The notes: a model not told the origin generated them from the sequence alone. Positions 15,867 to 24,173 are shown, counted from the first letter of the stretch. The stretch is DNA of 64,000 bases from Flavobacterium oncorhynchi (GCF_002217355.1 NZ_MUHA01000001.1:164333-228332), one strand, 5' to 3'. Numbers and translations: made by a program.

Positions 15867-16647
15867 TGTTTGCTTAGTGTTTTCAATGTTTTTAGGACAT
15901 TCTCAAGAAACACCAACTGCAAAAAAAGAAATCGTTCAGGAAAAACCAAAAAAAACAGCAAAACCAGCTGTTCAGGAAACAAAAACAGATAGTATCCCAA
16001 CAAAAACAGATCGTTATGGTTTGCGTGTTGGAGTAGATTTATACAAACTAACAAGAGGGCTTTATGATAAAGATTATAAAGGAATTGAGTTTGTAGGAGA
16101 TTATCGTTTAACCAAAACGTATTATTTAGCCGCTGAATTGGGTTTTGAAAACAAAACAACTGATGATGACCGACTAAATTCTACCGCAAAAGGAACTTAT
16201 ATTAAAGCAGGATTTGATTACAATATGTACCAAAACTGGTTAGATATGGAAAACCTTATAACAATTGGTATGCGTGCTGGTTTCAGCTCATTTAGTCAAG
16301 ACTTAAACAGCTATAAAATTTACAATCCAAATCCGTATTGGGGAGAACAGCCCTACATTACGGCAAATCAAAAATATAATGGATTAAGCGCTGGCTGGAT
16401 TGAGGTTGCGGGCGGTATTAAAGCTAAAGTTTTTAATAATGTATTTGTTGGTTTTGGTGTTCAGCTTAAACTTTTAGTTATGAATAACAAACCTTCTGGA
16501 TTTGACAATCTTTATATCCCAGGTTTCAACAGAACTTACGATGGAAGTTTTGGAGTAGGATTCAACTATACTGTTTCTTATTTTATTCCAATTTACAAGA
16601 AGAAAGTAGTTCTGCCAGAAATCAAAAAAGAAACTCCTAAAAAATAG
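15838..16647 (+). CDS. DUF6048-like outer membrane beta-barrel protein
   Basis: This 269-residue protein has a signal peptide (MLKYIFSVCLVFSMFLGHSQ) and a lysine- and threonine-rich linker of about 40 residues (KKEIVQEKPKKTAKPAVQE). The barrel-like domain that follows has alternating aromatic strands (YGLRVGVDLYKL, YKGIEFVGDYRLTKTYYLAAELGFE) and a final YTVSYFIPIYK strand. It fits the DUF6048 family. It overlaps the preceding lipoprotein gene by 29 bp, suggesting coupled expression and perhaps a shared outer-membrane role. Function unknown. A terminator hairpin follows. Confidence 0.75.
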   Translation: MKHMLKYIFSVCLVFSMFLGHSQETPTAKKEIVQEKPKKTAKPAVQETKTDSIPTKTDRYGLRVGVDLYKLTRGLYDKDYKGIEFVGDYRLTKTYYLAAELGFENKTTDDDRLNSTAKGTYIKAGFDYNMYQNWLDMENLITIGMRAGFSSFSQDLNSYKIYNPNPYWGEQPYITANQKYNGLSAGWIEVAGGIKAKVFNNVFVGFGVQLKLLVMNNKPSGFDNLYIPGFNRTYDGSFGVGFNYTVSYFIPIYKKKVVLPEIKKETPKK

Positions 16648-16660
16648 AAAATCTTAATAT

Positions 16661-16695
16661 AAAAAAGCCCCGAATTCAAAAATTCGGGGCTTTTT
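16661..16695 (+). terminator. Rho-independent terminator of the rlmD cluster
   Basis: AAAAAGCCCCGAATT pairs perfectly with AATTCGGGGCTTTTT around a tiny loop, with T residues at the 3' end. The hairpin is strong. Confidence 0.9.
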
Positions 16696-16766
16696 GTATA
16701 TGTGTATTCGAAATCCAGCTTACTACTTCAATAAGCTTAATTCCTTCTTACTAAAAATTTCAAGAA

Positions 16767-17003
16767 TTATCCAATTTCTTTAATTCCTTTTATAAAAATC
16801 CATTTCATAAAAAGCTTCTCTCCATCCTTTGTTCTTGCAGCCTGAAATTTTGGAGAAATTAAAGTCGCCGCAATAAATGCCGTCATCGGAATCCATAATC
16901 CTGTCAGTCCAGTATAAGTTGCAATTAAAAATCTGCCTAAAATAAACAGAATTGCAAAACATCCTAATTGATATAAAAAAGCTCTTATTTGTAGTTTTGT
17001 CAT
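16767..17003 (-). CDS. Small two-helix membrane protein (78 aa), unknown function
   Basis: This 78-residue protein has two hydrophobic helices (about residues 8-29 and 35-50: FLYQLGCFAILFILGRFLIA and LWIPMTAFIAATLISP), then a conserved-looking KFQAARTKDGEKLFMKWIF tail. An overlapping frame (16780-17037) has no membrane pattern and is rejected as a shadow. It lies between the rlmD terminator and a CTAAG-family repeat. No family is firmly recognised. Confidence 0.6.
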   Translation of the reverse strand: MTKLQIRAFLYQLGCFAILFILGRFLIATYTGLTGLWIPMTAFIAATLISPKFQAARTKDGEKLFMKWIFIKGIKEIG

Positions 17004-17013
17004 TTTTTTTTGA

Positions 17014-17150
17014 GTTGCTAAGGTTCTGAGATGCCAAGGTTCTAAGTTTTTTATTTAGAACTTTAGTTTTGAACCTAAAATTAATATATAACTAAATTTC
17101 ACAAGCCAAATCTCTTAGTACCTTAGAAACTTAGCTCCTTAGAATCTTAG
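17014..17150. repeat. CTAAG-family inverted repeat, copy 3, supplying a stop codon
   Basis: The left arm (17014-17046) has GCTAAGGTTCTGAGATGCC-type units and the right arm (17111-17150) has complementary CTTAGTACC and CTTAGCTCC units. A middle part with a partial extra copy (TAGAACTTTAG, 17056-17066) lies between them. The right arm runs into the 3' end of the minus-strand methyltransferase gene: the TAA stop at 17147-17149 lies inside the repeat's CTTAG unit. Confidence 0.8.
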
Positions 17151-18304
17151 ACCTGAAATTTCGTTCTCTTACTGCCTTCGTACATTTCGTATTTTACCAA
17201 ACGAGCTTCAAGGCTTCCGTTAAAAAGTTTGATTTTTCTTGATGGTTTTAATCCAATAAATTTTAAAGCTTCTAGGTTTGCGGTGATAAACCAAGCATTT
17301 GTTCCTGGATAATTTTTCTTTAGAGTGTCACCAATACTAGCATAGAATTTCTCCATATGAATATCTAAACGCTCATCATACGGCGGATTAAATACAATAT
17401 GCAACTTTCCTTCTACTTCTTTTTCAGAATCGAAAAAATTGTCTTCAGAAATGGTTACATAATCTTCAAGATTAGCATTTCTAATATTATCTTTTGCTTT
17501 ACTTACCGCACTTGGCGCTTTGTCAAAACCTTTTATAGTATAATGGAATTCTTTTGTTTTTTTCATCAAACTATTTACAATCTGATCAAACAAATCGTTG
17601 TCCCAGTCTTTCCATTTTTCAAAAGCAAATTCTTTACGATTGATATTAGCCGGAATATTGCAGGCAATCATTGCTGCTTCTGCTAAAAAAGTTCCTGATC
17701 CGCACATTGGATCTAAAAAGTGACTTTGCCCTTCCCAACCCGAAAGCAACAGAACTCCAGCTGCCAAAACTTCATTTATAGGTGCAATATTTGTAGCCGT
17801 TCTATAACCGCGCTGATGCAGTGAATTTCCAGAAGTATCTAAAGCTACCGAAACCTGATCTTTGTCGATATGCACATTAATTCGCAAATCAGGATATTGC
17901 TTATCAATGCTTGGTCTTTGTCCTGTTCTTTCTCTAAACTGATCCACAATAGCATCTTTACATTTTTGAGAAACAAACTCAGAATGATTAAAATAAGTAG
18001 AATGTACGGTTGCATCAATTACAAAAGTTTGATTAGCATTTAACAGTTTCGACCAGTTTACACCAGAAATTCCTTTGTACAATGCCTGCTCGTTGTTAGC
18101 TCTAAAAGAGTAAATTGGTTTTAATACCTTCAACGCCGTTCTAAGCGACAAATTGGCTTTATACATAAAACCTTTGTCTCCTTTAAAACTTACCATTCGC
18201 ACTCCTTTTTCAACATCCTGAGCACCAAGCGTACGTAATTCCTGTTCTAATATTTCTTCAAAGCCAAAAAAACATTTGGCAATCATTCTAAAATTTTCTT
18301 CCAT
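17147..18304 (-). CDS. THUMP-domain RNA guanine-N2 methyltransferase (RlmL N-terminal-like)
   Basis: This 385-residue protein has an N-terminal ferredoxin-like and THUMP region (CFFGFEEILEQELRTLGA at the start, NANQTFVIDATVHST), then a Rossmann methyltransferase. SAM motif I is SHFLDPMCGSGTFLAEAAMIA and the catalytic NPPY motif is HIVFNPPYDERLD. It corresponds to the first half of RlmL (m2G2445 of 23S rRNA) and is often misnamed as an N6-adenine DNA methylase. The gene ends exactly inside a CTAAG-family repeat, which provides its stop codon. RNA target inferred from family. Confidence 0.88.
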   Translation of the reverse strand: MEENFRMIAKCFFGFEEILEQELRTLGAQDVEKGVRMVSFKGDKGFMYKANLSLRTALKVLKPIYSFRANNEQALYKGISGVNWSKLLNANQTFVIDATVHSTYFNHSEFVSQKCKDAIVDQFRERTGQRPSIDKQYPDLRINVHIDKDQVSVALDTSGNSLHQRGYRTATNIAPINEVLAAGVLLLSGWEGQSHFLDPMCGSGTFLAEAAMIACNIPANINRKEFAFEKWKDWDNDLFDQIVNSLMKKTKEFHYTIKGFDKAPSAVSKAKDNIRNANLEDYVTISEDNFFDSEKEVEGKLHIVFNPPYDERLDIHMEKFYASIGDTLKKNYPGTNAWFITANLEALKFIGLKPSRKIKLFNGSLEARLVKYEMYEGSKRTKFQV

Positions 18305-18336
18305 TTCTCTATAAATTAAAAAAACTAAAACTCAAA

Positions 18337-18356
18337 AGATGCACAGCGGTGCATCT
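18337..18356. repeat. Short hairpin repeat (AGATGCAC / GTGCATCT)
   Basis: AGATGCAC and GTGCATCT, 8 bp each, are separated by AGCG. The pattern resembles the GTGCATCTCTACA-type intergenic repeat I recall from other flavobacterial genomes. It lies in the divergent gap between the two methyltransferase genes. Confidence 0.5.
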
Positions 18357-18420
18357 CTACATTATGCAATGATAAAATTTAGTATCACTGCGAAATAGTT
18401 ATTTTTCGGCAAAAATACAC

Positions 18421-18428
18421 TAAATTTG
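18421..18428 (+). promoter_or_regulatory. Predicted -7 promoter element of the class I methyltransferase gene
   Basis: TAAATTTG matches TAnnTTTG and is 30 bp before the ATG at 18459. Confidence 0.5.
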
Positions 18429-18458
18429 CGGTACTTTAAATTAAATGAAATAGAATAA

Positions 18459-19223
18459 ATGTCTGAAGCACCAAACTCATCAACACCAAATCAGGATCGT
18501 AATACAGAAAACTGGTTCTCTTCATGGTTTGATACTCCGTATTATCACATTCTTTATAAAGATCGAAATTACCGAGAAGCTCAGGTTTTTATGGATAATC
18601 TTACACATTACCTTAATCTTCCAGAAAAAGCAAAGGTGCTTGATTTAGCCTGCGGAAAAGGAAGACATTCTATATACTTAAACCAACTTGGTTATAATGT
18701 ATTAGGGGCTGATTTATCTGAAAACAGCATTGCAGAAGCCAATAAAAACAGCAACGAAACGCTGCACTTTAAAGTGCACGATATGCGTGAACCTTTTGAA
18801 GAAAAATTTGATGCCATTTTTAATCTTTTTACCAGTTTTGGTTATTTTGAAAGTGACGACGATAATTTGACTACCCTGAAAGCTATCAAAGAAAGCTTAT
18901 CTGAATATGGTTTTGCTGTAATTGATTTTATGAATGTAAACCAAGTTATTGAAACTTTAGTTCCAGAAGAAGTAAAAACGGTTGACGAAATTGATTTTCA
19001 CATAAAAAGATATGTTGAAGACGGTCACATTTTCAAAGAAATTGACTTTGAAGATCAAGGCAGAAAATATCATTTTACAGAAAAAGTAAAAGCATTAACT
19101 TTGAAAGACTTTCAAGATTTAATGGATGAAGCAGGAATTTTTCTGTTAGACATTTTTGGAGATTACAAACTCAAAAAATTCCATAAAACCGAAAGCGAAC
19201 GATTAATCATGATTTTTAAGTAA
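18459..19223 (+). CDS. Class I SAM-dependent methyltransferase, substrate unknown
   Basis: This 254-residue protein begins with a WFSSWFDTPYYHILYKDRNY segment, common in a Bacteroidota methyltransferase group. Motif I is AKVLDLACGKGRHSIYL (about residues 62-78), followed by the acidic motif II LGADLSENSI and a motif IV-like FDAIFNLFTSFGYF. No RNA-binding domain or membrane segment is seen, so it could act on a small molecule or a protein. A short TTTAATCG-type repeat and a ZIP transporter gene follow. Confidence 0.85.
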   Translation: MSEAPNSSTPNQDRNTENWFSSWFDTPYYHILYKDRNYREAQVFMDNLTHYLNLPEKAKVLDLACGKGRHSIYLNQLGYNVLGADLSENSIAEANKNSNETLHFKVHDMREPFEEKFDAIFNLFTSFGYFESDDDNLTTLKAIKESLSEYGFAVIDFMNVNQVIETLVPEEVKTVDEIDFHIKRYVEDGHIFKEIDFEDQGRKYHFTEKVKALTLKDFQDLMDEAGIFLLDIFGDYKLKKFHKTESERLIMIFK

Positions 19224-19230
19224 ATTGGGG

Positions 19231-19300
19231 AATCGTTTAATTGTTTAACCGTTTAATCGCTAAACAAAAAACAATTAACCGATTAAACAAATCAACGATT
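19231..19300. repeat. TTTAATCG-type inverted repeat, copy 1
   Basis: The left arm AATCGTTTAATTGTTTAACC... (19231-19265) and right arm ATTAACCGATTAAACAAATC... (19273-19300) are imperfect inverted copies built from 9-10 bp GTTTAATCG/TTAAACGAT units. The element separates the methyltransferase and ZIP transporter genes. A larger relative lies at 50984-51146. Confidence 0.72.
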
Positions 19301-19312
19301 ACACGAAACGAA

Positions 19313-19981
19313 ATGAACTATTTACTACCCTTATTCTCTGTACTTTTAGGATATATAGTGGCTTTGTTTTTAAAACCAAAAAACAAAACCAATTTAAAGT
19401 TACTGCTGGCATTCAGCGGTTCATTTTTGTTATCTTTAACCGTAATGCATCTTTTGCCCGAAGTTTATGAATCTCACAATCATAATATTGGGATTTTTAT
19501 TATGCTTGGGATTTTATTTCAAATTGTGCTGGAATTTTTCTCAAAAGGCGCAGAACACGGGCACGTTCATGGTCATGCAAAAATGTCGCAAATTCCGTGG
19601 CTGCTTTTTATAAGTCTTTGTATTCATGCCTTCTTAGAAGGTTTTCCTGTAAGTCATCATCATGATTTGGCTTTAGGAATTGCAATTCATCATTTACCAA
19701 TTGCAGTAATTTTAACCACATTTTTTATCAATGCCGATTTAGACAAAAAAGCGATTTTTGCCTTCATGCTTACTTTTGCCGTAATGACACCTTTAGGAAC
19801 TGTTGCTTCTGAATATCTGCCAATTTTAAATGAATATTATACTGAAATTACCGCAGTAGTAATAGGTATTCTATTCCACATTTCATCGACCATTATTTTT
19901 GAAAGCAGCGAAGGACATAAATTTAATATCGCAAAAGTTTCAATGATTGTACTTGGAATTTTACTAGCATTTTTCTTGTAA
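19313..19981 (+). CDS. ZIP family metal transporter
   Basis: This protein of about 222 residues has about eight membrane helices. The His-rich loop GAEHGHVHGHAK and the metal-site helices containing CIHAFLEGFPVSHHH and IAIHHLPIAVIL (histidines and the E of HAFLEG) are ZIP hallmarks. ZIP proteins bring zinc or iron into the cytoplasm. The start at 19313 is chosen because the frame upstream (to 19241) runs through the TTTAATCG repeat and encodes no plausible protein. Confidence 0.88.
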   Translation: MNYLLPLFSVLLGYIVALFLKPKNKTNLKLLLAFSGSFLLSLTVMHLLPEVYESHNHNIGIFIMLGILFQIVLEFFSKGAEHGHVHGHAKMSQIPWLLFISLCIHAFLEGFPVSHHHDLALGIAIHHLPIAVILTTFFINADLDKKAIFAFMLTFAVMTPLGTVASEYLPILNEYYTEITAVVIGILFHISSTIIFESSEGHKFNIAKVSMIVLGILLAFFL

Positions 19982-20379
19982 TTTTATAAAATTTCGTTTC
20001 CTTTTTAATAGCTGAATATCATTTTTTATTATTAAAATGGTGCTTTTTCTTACTTGCTTTTTATTCGTAAGTTTCAAAAATAATACTGCCAAATGTTTTT
20101 AGTATTTATGAAATTTTAAATAACTGACAAAAAATTAAAGCCTCTCTCTTTTTAGATTTTCATTAAAAAAGAAGCTGATTGCGAGCCAAAATCCTAGATA
20201 TTCCAGCTAATAAGTCTAGTTTCTTCATTAATCTTAACTATTCAACAATATTGCTTTTCGCATTCGCGTAACAAAACTTCTGACAAACAGTCTTTATTGC
20301 TAAAAAATAGAGCACAAAAAAAGATTACATTTCTTTGTGACTTTGTGTTGTAATTTTCTTTATTAAAATAAAAAAATAT
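19982..20379. other. Intergenic gap of about 400 bp, no gene recognised
   Basis: This AT-rich stretch lies between the ZIP transporter and murQ. No convincing ORF, RNA fold or strong repeat was seen, only short poly-A/T runs and a faint repeat-like tract (TTTCTTTGTGACTTTGTGTTG) near 20330-20350. The murQ promoter lies at its end. Confidence 0.5.
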
Positions 20380-20387
20380 TAATTTTG
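20380..20387 (+). promoter_or_regulatory. Predicted -7 promoter element of murQ
   Basis: TAATTTTG matches TAnnTTTG. It includes the TTG at 20385 that would otherwise be an upstream start codon, so the ATG at 20409 is the real start. Confidence 0.5.
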
Positions 20388-20408
20388 ACTGGTCTAAATA
20401 ACACTCAA

Positions 20409-21221
20409 ATGACATTTACAAAAACAACTGAACTCTCATCACAATATGAACATTTAGAAAAAATGTCTGTTCATGAATTGTTATCAAATATCAACCAAGA
20501 AGATAAAACTGTTCCTTATGCGGTAGAAAAAGCTTTACCTCAAATAGAAGCTTTGATACCACAAATAGTTGCAAAATTGAAACTTGGCGGCAGATTATTT
20601 TATATTGGAGCGGGAACTTCAGGTCGTTTAGGTGTTGTTGATGCCTCAGAATGTCCGCCTACTTTTGGTGTTCCCTTTGATTTAGTAAATGGTATAATTG
20701 CGGGAGGTGATACCGCTATAAGACGAGCAGTTGAAAATGCAGAAGACAATCCTACACAAGCTTGGATTGATTTAAAGTCTTATAATATCAATCAAAATGA
20801 TGTAGTGATTGGAATTGCAGCTTCTGGAACAACTCCTTATGTTATTGGAGGATTAGAAGCCTGTAACCAAAACAATATTATAACGGGCTGTATTACTAAC
20901 AATGCAGGAAGTCCGCTTGCATTAACAGCAAAGTTTCCTATTGAAGTTGTAGTTGGTCCTGAATTTATTACAGGAAGTTCGCGAATGAAAGCAGGAACAG
21001 CACAGAAACTGGTTTTAAACATGATTTCGACAGCAGCAATGATTCAGCTTGGAAAAGTAAGAGGCAACAAAATGGTCGATATGCAGTTAAGTAATGTAAA
21101 ACTTGTAGATCGCGGTGTTAAAATGATTATGGGTGAAATCCCAGTTTCATATGATCAAGCGTCTGAATTACTAAAAAAATATGGCAGCGTTAGAAATGCT
21201 GTTGATAATTATCATAAGTAA
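20409..21221 (+). CDS. murQ: N-acetylmuramic acid 6-phosphate etherase
   Basis: This protein of about 270 residues splits MurNAc-6-phosphate into GlcNAc-6-phosphate and lactate during recycling of cell wall peptides. It has the SIS domain with the MurQ signature GRLFYIGAGTSGRLGVVDAS and ECPPTFGVP (about residues 60-85). Further family segments are the AGGDTAIRRAVENAEDN loop, VVIGIAASGTTPYVIG and GPEFITGSSRMKAGTAQK. An upstream in-frame TTG at 20385 falls within the -7 element and is rejected. No PTS or anhMurNAc kinase gene lies nearby. Confidence 0.95.
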   Translation: MTFTKTTELSSQYEHLEKMSVHELLSNINQEDKTVPYAVEKALPQIEALIPQIVAKLKLGGRLFYIGAGTSGRLGVVDASECPPTFGVPFDLVNGIIAGGDTAIRRAVENAEDNPTQAWIDLKSYNINQNDVVIGIAASGTTPYVIGGLEACNQNNIITGCITNNAGSPLALTAKFPIEVVVGPEFITGSSRMKAGTAQKLVLNMISTAAMIQLGKVRGNKMVDMQLSNVKLVDRGVKMIMGEIPVSYDQASELLKKYGSVRNAVDNYHK

Positions 21222-21293
21222 ACCGTTTTCTTTGTGGTACCTTTAACCGCAAACTTCATCAAGTTTTCAAACTTGAAACAAAAACACACTCAA

Positions 21294-21515
21294 ATGGCAA
21301 CAAATAAGCAACTATTAGGAAAAGGAATCAAATATTTAACTGGTGCTCTGCCATTAATGTTTCTTGGGCCTTCATTGATTTACAATGCTTTTATGAATCA
21401 ACATACCAATTGGCATTATTTAGTTTTAGGAATTGGAATTGCGGCTTGCTTAGCTTCTATGTTTTTAATTTTCTACGGATTGAAAACGATTATGAAAGGT
21501 ATATTTAATGACTAA
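21294..21515 (+). CDS. Small membrane protein, DUF6095-like (73 aa)
   Basis: This 73-residue protein has two hydrophobic helices (about residues 15-30 and 42-62), with LGKGIKYLTGALPLMFLGPSLIYNAFMNQ at the N-terminal side. That layout fits the DUF6095 family of flavobacterial membrane proteins. The frame is open upstream to 21234, but the ATG at 21294 starts a typical MATNKQLLGKG sequence. It lies shortly after murQ and may be cotranscribed. Function unknown. Confidence 0.65.
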   Translation: MATNKQLLGKGIKYLTGALPLMFLGPSLIYNAFMNQHTNWHYLVLGIGIAACLASMFLIFYGLKTIMKGIFND

Positions 21516-21594
21516 TTTTAGTCAAGTAAACAATTCTTAACAGCTCCGAACCTATTAAGTATTCATTTGTTATTTAATATTTATCCAACAGAAA

Positions 21595-22167
21595 ATGGAA
21601 AGTCTAATTCACATTCAAAAAACATTCGAAAAAGTTGTTTACATCGATAAAAAAATAAACAATCGTGAGTTTGAAGATTGTGTGTTTAAAAATTGTGATT
21701 TTTCGAATAGTAATTTTAATTCTAATACTTTTTTAGACTCTGAATTTATTGACTGCAACTTATCTATGACAAGTTTAGCGGGAACGAGTTTAAAAAATGT
21801 GACTTTCAGAAATTGCAAACTTTTAGGAATTGCTTTTAATGAATGTGACGATTTTTTATTTCAAGTCCATTTTGAGGAATGCACTTTAGATTATGCTTCA
21901 TTTGCTAATAAAAAAATGCCAAAAACAAAATTTATTAATTCATCACTTAGAGAAGTAACTTTTGTAGGTGTTAATTTAACCAATTCTATTTTTGACAATT
22001 GCAATTTAGACGGTGCTATTTTTAACGAAACGCAATTGGCCGCAGTTGATTTTAGAACGGCTTACAATTACAAAATCGATCCTGAATTTAATGCCATGCG
22101 AAAAGCACAATTTTCGACTCAGGGAATTATTGGACTTTTAGATAAATACGATATTAAGATTGTATAA
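21595..22167 (+). CDS. Pentapeptide repeat protein
   Basis: This 190-residue protein has a run of A(D/N)LXX-like pentapeptides at about residues 25-155, for example CDFSNSNFNSNTFLDSEFID, CNLSMTSLAGTSLKNVTF and CNLDGAIFNETQLAAVDF. These form a right-handed quadrilateral beta-helix. Some relatives (Qnr/MfpA) bind DNA gyrase as DNA mimics, but many have no known role, and nothing here favours one. No signal peptide is seen, so it is cytoplasmic. It converges with the HEAT-repeat gene. Confidence 0.9.
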   Translation: MESLIHIQKTFEKVVYIDKKINNREFEDCVFKNCDFSNSNFNSNTFLDSEFIDCNLSMTSLAGTSLKNVTFRNCKLLGIAFNECDDFLFQVHFEECTLDYASFANKKMPKTKFINSSLREVTFVGVNLTNSIFDNCNLDGAIFNETQLAAVDFRTAYNYKIDPEFNAMRKAQFSTQGIIGLLDKYDIKIV

Positions 22168-22182
22168 ATAACGGCTCAACTT

Positions 22183-23019
22183 TCATTTTTCAATTGTTCG
22201 CAATCCCTTCTTTATAATATAAGCTGTTTCTTTTACAGTGCTTTCTGTTTGCCACTTTTTGCATAAATCCTTAACAAAATCTGGTCGCGATTTACTGGCA
22301 TCATTAAGCCAGTTCCCTACACTATCCTGAACATATTTTGATGGATCAGATTTCAGAGAATCTAAAATTTTCAAAGCCAATTCCGGTTTTTTCTTAAGCG
22401 CTTCGATATGTTCGCACCAAACTCCTCGCGGCCTAATTGCTTCGGTTGCAAAACGTCTGATATTTTCATCTTCATTTAAAGTCCATTTTAATAAAATTTC
22501 AAGACTTTTATCCAAATTCTTTACAATATTTGAACGGACAGCCAGCCATGAAATTTCTCGAACTCCAAAATGCTTATCGGCTGCTAAAAACTGAATTTGC
22601 TCTAACATTTCCTCAATTGTATATTTTGGATTTTTTCCTATTGTGTATGCTGACCAGCATCTAACTAAATCTGATTTATGTTTAGAAATATCCGAAAGGA
22701 TGCTTAAATCATTATTTAAAGCAGATAATTTTAATATTCCAGTTCCAATTGCTTCATTTATAGTATTAACTGTTTGCTTTTTCAAGCTTCTAATATCTAT
22801 TAAAATAGGTTCCAAATATTCAGCTCTATTTAGTTCTTTCAAGAGGTTTTCGAGAAGTGCAGTTTGATTAAAAGCAAGCCATTCTATCAAATTCGCCGAT
22901 TCAATTTCGCCTTTATTAAGCTGCTCTAAAATAGAACTCGGAATATCTTTTGCAGATCGTGCTCCTTTACGTTTCATGGTTGTATTCAATGTTTCAATTT
23001 GATTCGTTAATTCGCTCAT
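22183..23019 (-). CDS. HEAT-repeat protein, DNA alkylation repair (AlkD/AlkC)-like
   Basis: This 278-residue all-helical protein looks like HEAT repeats, with segments such as LVRCWSAYTIGKNPKYT, HFGVREISWLAVRSNI, ENIRRFATEAIRPRGVWCEH and SKYVQDSVGNWLNDASK. The RPRGVW and VQDSVGNWLND segments resemble those in the alkylation repair group of HEAT proteins, which flip or excise alkylated bases. The catalytic Asp/Trp positions could not be verified. It is divergent from an HxlR-type regulator, with a dyad in the shared region. Confidence 0.7.
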   Translation of the reverse strand: MSELTNQIETLNTTMKRKGARSAKDIPSSILEQLNKGEIESANLIEWLAFNQTALLENLLKELNRAEYLEPILIDIRSLKKQTVNTINEAIGTGILKLSALNNDLSILSDISKHKSDLVRCWSAYTIGKNPKYTIEEMLEQIQFLAADKHFGVREISWLAVRSNIVKNLDKSLEILLKWTLNEDENIRRFATEAIRPRGVWCEHIEALKKKPELALKILDSLKSDPSKYVQDSVGNWLNDASKSRPDFVKDLCKKWQTESTVKETAYIIKKGLRTIEK

Positions 23020-23091
23020 TCTGCTTAAAATTTTGACTATTTTTGTAAAGATCGGTAAGTTGGATCAGCCTGGCAATACCGCATATTTTTA

Positions 23092-23102
23092 TCCCATAGG
23101 GA
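23092..23102. promoter_or_regulatory. Operator-like dyad TCCC-ATA-GGGA in the hxlR promoter region
   Basis: TCCC and GGGA arms are spaced by ATA within TATCCCATAGGGACA, 17 bp before the regulator's ATG and inside the gap shared with the divergent HEAT-repeat gene. HxlR-type regulators often bind their own promoter, so this is a candidate operator. The arms are short. Confidence 0.35.
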
Positions 23103-23118
23103 CACAAAAGTCAATTTT

Positions 23119-23469
23119 ATGCAAACAAAGGAACGAAACACAGAAAATAAAATTTGTCCATTAGAAATTGCTGTAAACTGTATCAGCGGAAAATGGAAAA
23201 TTCCAATTGTCTGGCAGATTAATGACGGAAAAAAAAGACCAAGTGAATTTTTACGCGGCATTGCTAAAGTAGACAGACGCGTTTTAAATCAGCAGTTAAA
23301 TGAAATGGTAGAAGACGGCATATTGATAAAACATTCTTTTAATGAACTTCCTCCGCGTGTTGAATATACTTTGACCGAAACTGGAGAACAATTAGTCGAA
23401 ATACTATGGAAACTTAATGATTGGGGAAAATTACTGATTTCCGAAAATAAAATTGAGCTTCAATCTTAA
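23119..23469 (+). CDS. HxlR-family transcriptional regulator
   Basis: This 116-residue winged-helix DNA-binding protein has the family core CPLEIAVNCISGKWKIPIVWQI (about residues 13-34), then RPSEFLRGIAKVDRRVLNQQLNEM as the recognition helix region and the wing ELPPRVEYTLTETGEQL. Two cysteines (about residues 13 and 21) bracket the first helix; HxlR regulators with such cysteines often sense oxidants or electrophiles, which is inference here. A DinB-like gene follows 12 bp later on the same strand. Confidence 0.92.
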   Translation: MQTKERNTENKICPLEIAVNCISGKWKIPIVWQINDGKKRPSEFLRGIAKVDRRVLNQQLNEMVEDGILIKHSFNELPPRVEYTLTETGEQLVEILWKLNDWGKLLISENKIELQS

Positions 23470-23481
23470 AACACGCAAATC

Positions 23482-24057
23482 ATGAAAACAGATGAATCTT
23501 ATTTAGAAAGTGTTAAAAAACAATTTTTGTATTACAAAACACTTGGCGAAAAAGCGATCAACCAATTAGAACCTGAACAACTTTTTTTTGAAACAAATGA
23601 TGATACTAACAGTATTGCCGCGATTGTAAAACATATTTCGGGAAATATGCTTTCGCGATGGACAGACTTTTTAACTTCTGATGGCGAAAAGGAATGGCGA
23701 AATCGTGATTCAGAATTTGAAAATGATTTACAGTCAAAACAAGAGGTTTTAGAAGTTTGGAATAAAGGCTGGAAATGTCTGGAAAATGCTCTGAACAGTT
23801 TAAAACCAGAACAGCTTTCGGATATTATTTATATTCGAAATGAAGGTCATACCGTTTTCGAAGCCATAAATAGACAACTTGCACATTATCCTTATCATGT
23901 TGGCCAGATTATTTTTTATGCTAAACAACTAAAAAACAGTTCTTGGGACAGCTTATCGATTCCAAAGAATAAATCAGGAAATTACAATGCCGAAAAGTTT
24001 GCCAAAGAGAAAGAAATTAAGAACTTTACCGATGATGAATTAAATAAATTGAAATGA
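23482..24057 (+). CDS. DUF1572 (DinB-like) protein
   Basis: This 191-residue four-helix-bundle-like protein has the DUF1572 pattern: SIAAIVKHISGNMLSRWTDF, GHTVFEAINRQLAHYPYHVGQIIFYAKQL, and a conserved SWDSLSIPKNKS stretch. Histidines in the IVKHISGN and LAHYPYHVGQ helices are placed like the metal ligands of the DinB/YfiT fold. It follows the HxlR regulator by 12 bp, so it is likely cotranscribed and possibly controlled by it. Members may be thiol-dependent transferases; the substrate is unknown. Confidence 0.85.
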   Translation: MKTDESYLESVKKQFLYYKTLGEKAINQLEPEQLFFETNDDTNSIAAIVKHISGNMLSRWTDFLTSDGEKEWRNRDSEFENDLQSKQEVLEVWNKGWKCLENALNSLKPEQLSDIIYIRNEGHTVFEAINRQLAHYPYHVGQIIFYAKQLKNSSWDSLSIPKNKSGNYNAEKFAKEKEIKNFTDDELNKLK

Positions 24058-24173
24058 AAAGATTTTTGAATGATGAATAACAATTTTTGATTTATGATTT
24101 GATCTTCACTTCATATTCAAATAATTCATACTTCCAAAATCATAAACATCTACTTCGCAATAATTAAAATTAA

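Noticed and set aside
16780..17037. 85-codon minus-strand frame overlapping the small membrane protein at 16767-17003
   Set aside because: Its amino acids lack any hydrophobic pattern, while the other frame has two clean membrane helices; its first codons come from a CTAAG repeat.
19982..20384. Riboswitch or small RNA in the 400-bp gap before murQ
   Set aside because: No stable, conserved-looking fold was found by eye; the stretch is AT-rich and mostly featureless.
20385..20408. Upstream TTG start for murQ
   Set aside because: It lies inside the TAATTTTG -7 element, so it would precede or coincide with the transcription start; the ATG at 20409 is preferred.
21595..22167. Pentapeptide protein read as a quinolone-resistance (Qnr) factor
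   Set aside because: The fold pattern is general and no Qnr-specific loops were recognised, so the assignment is not supported.
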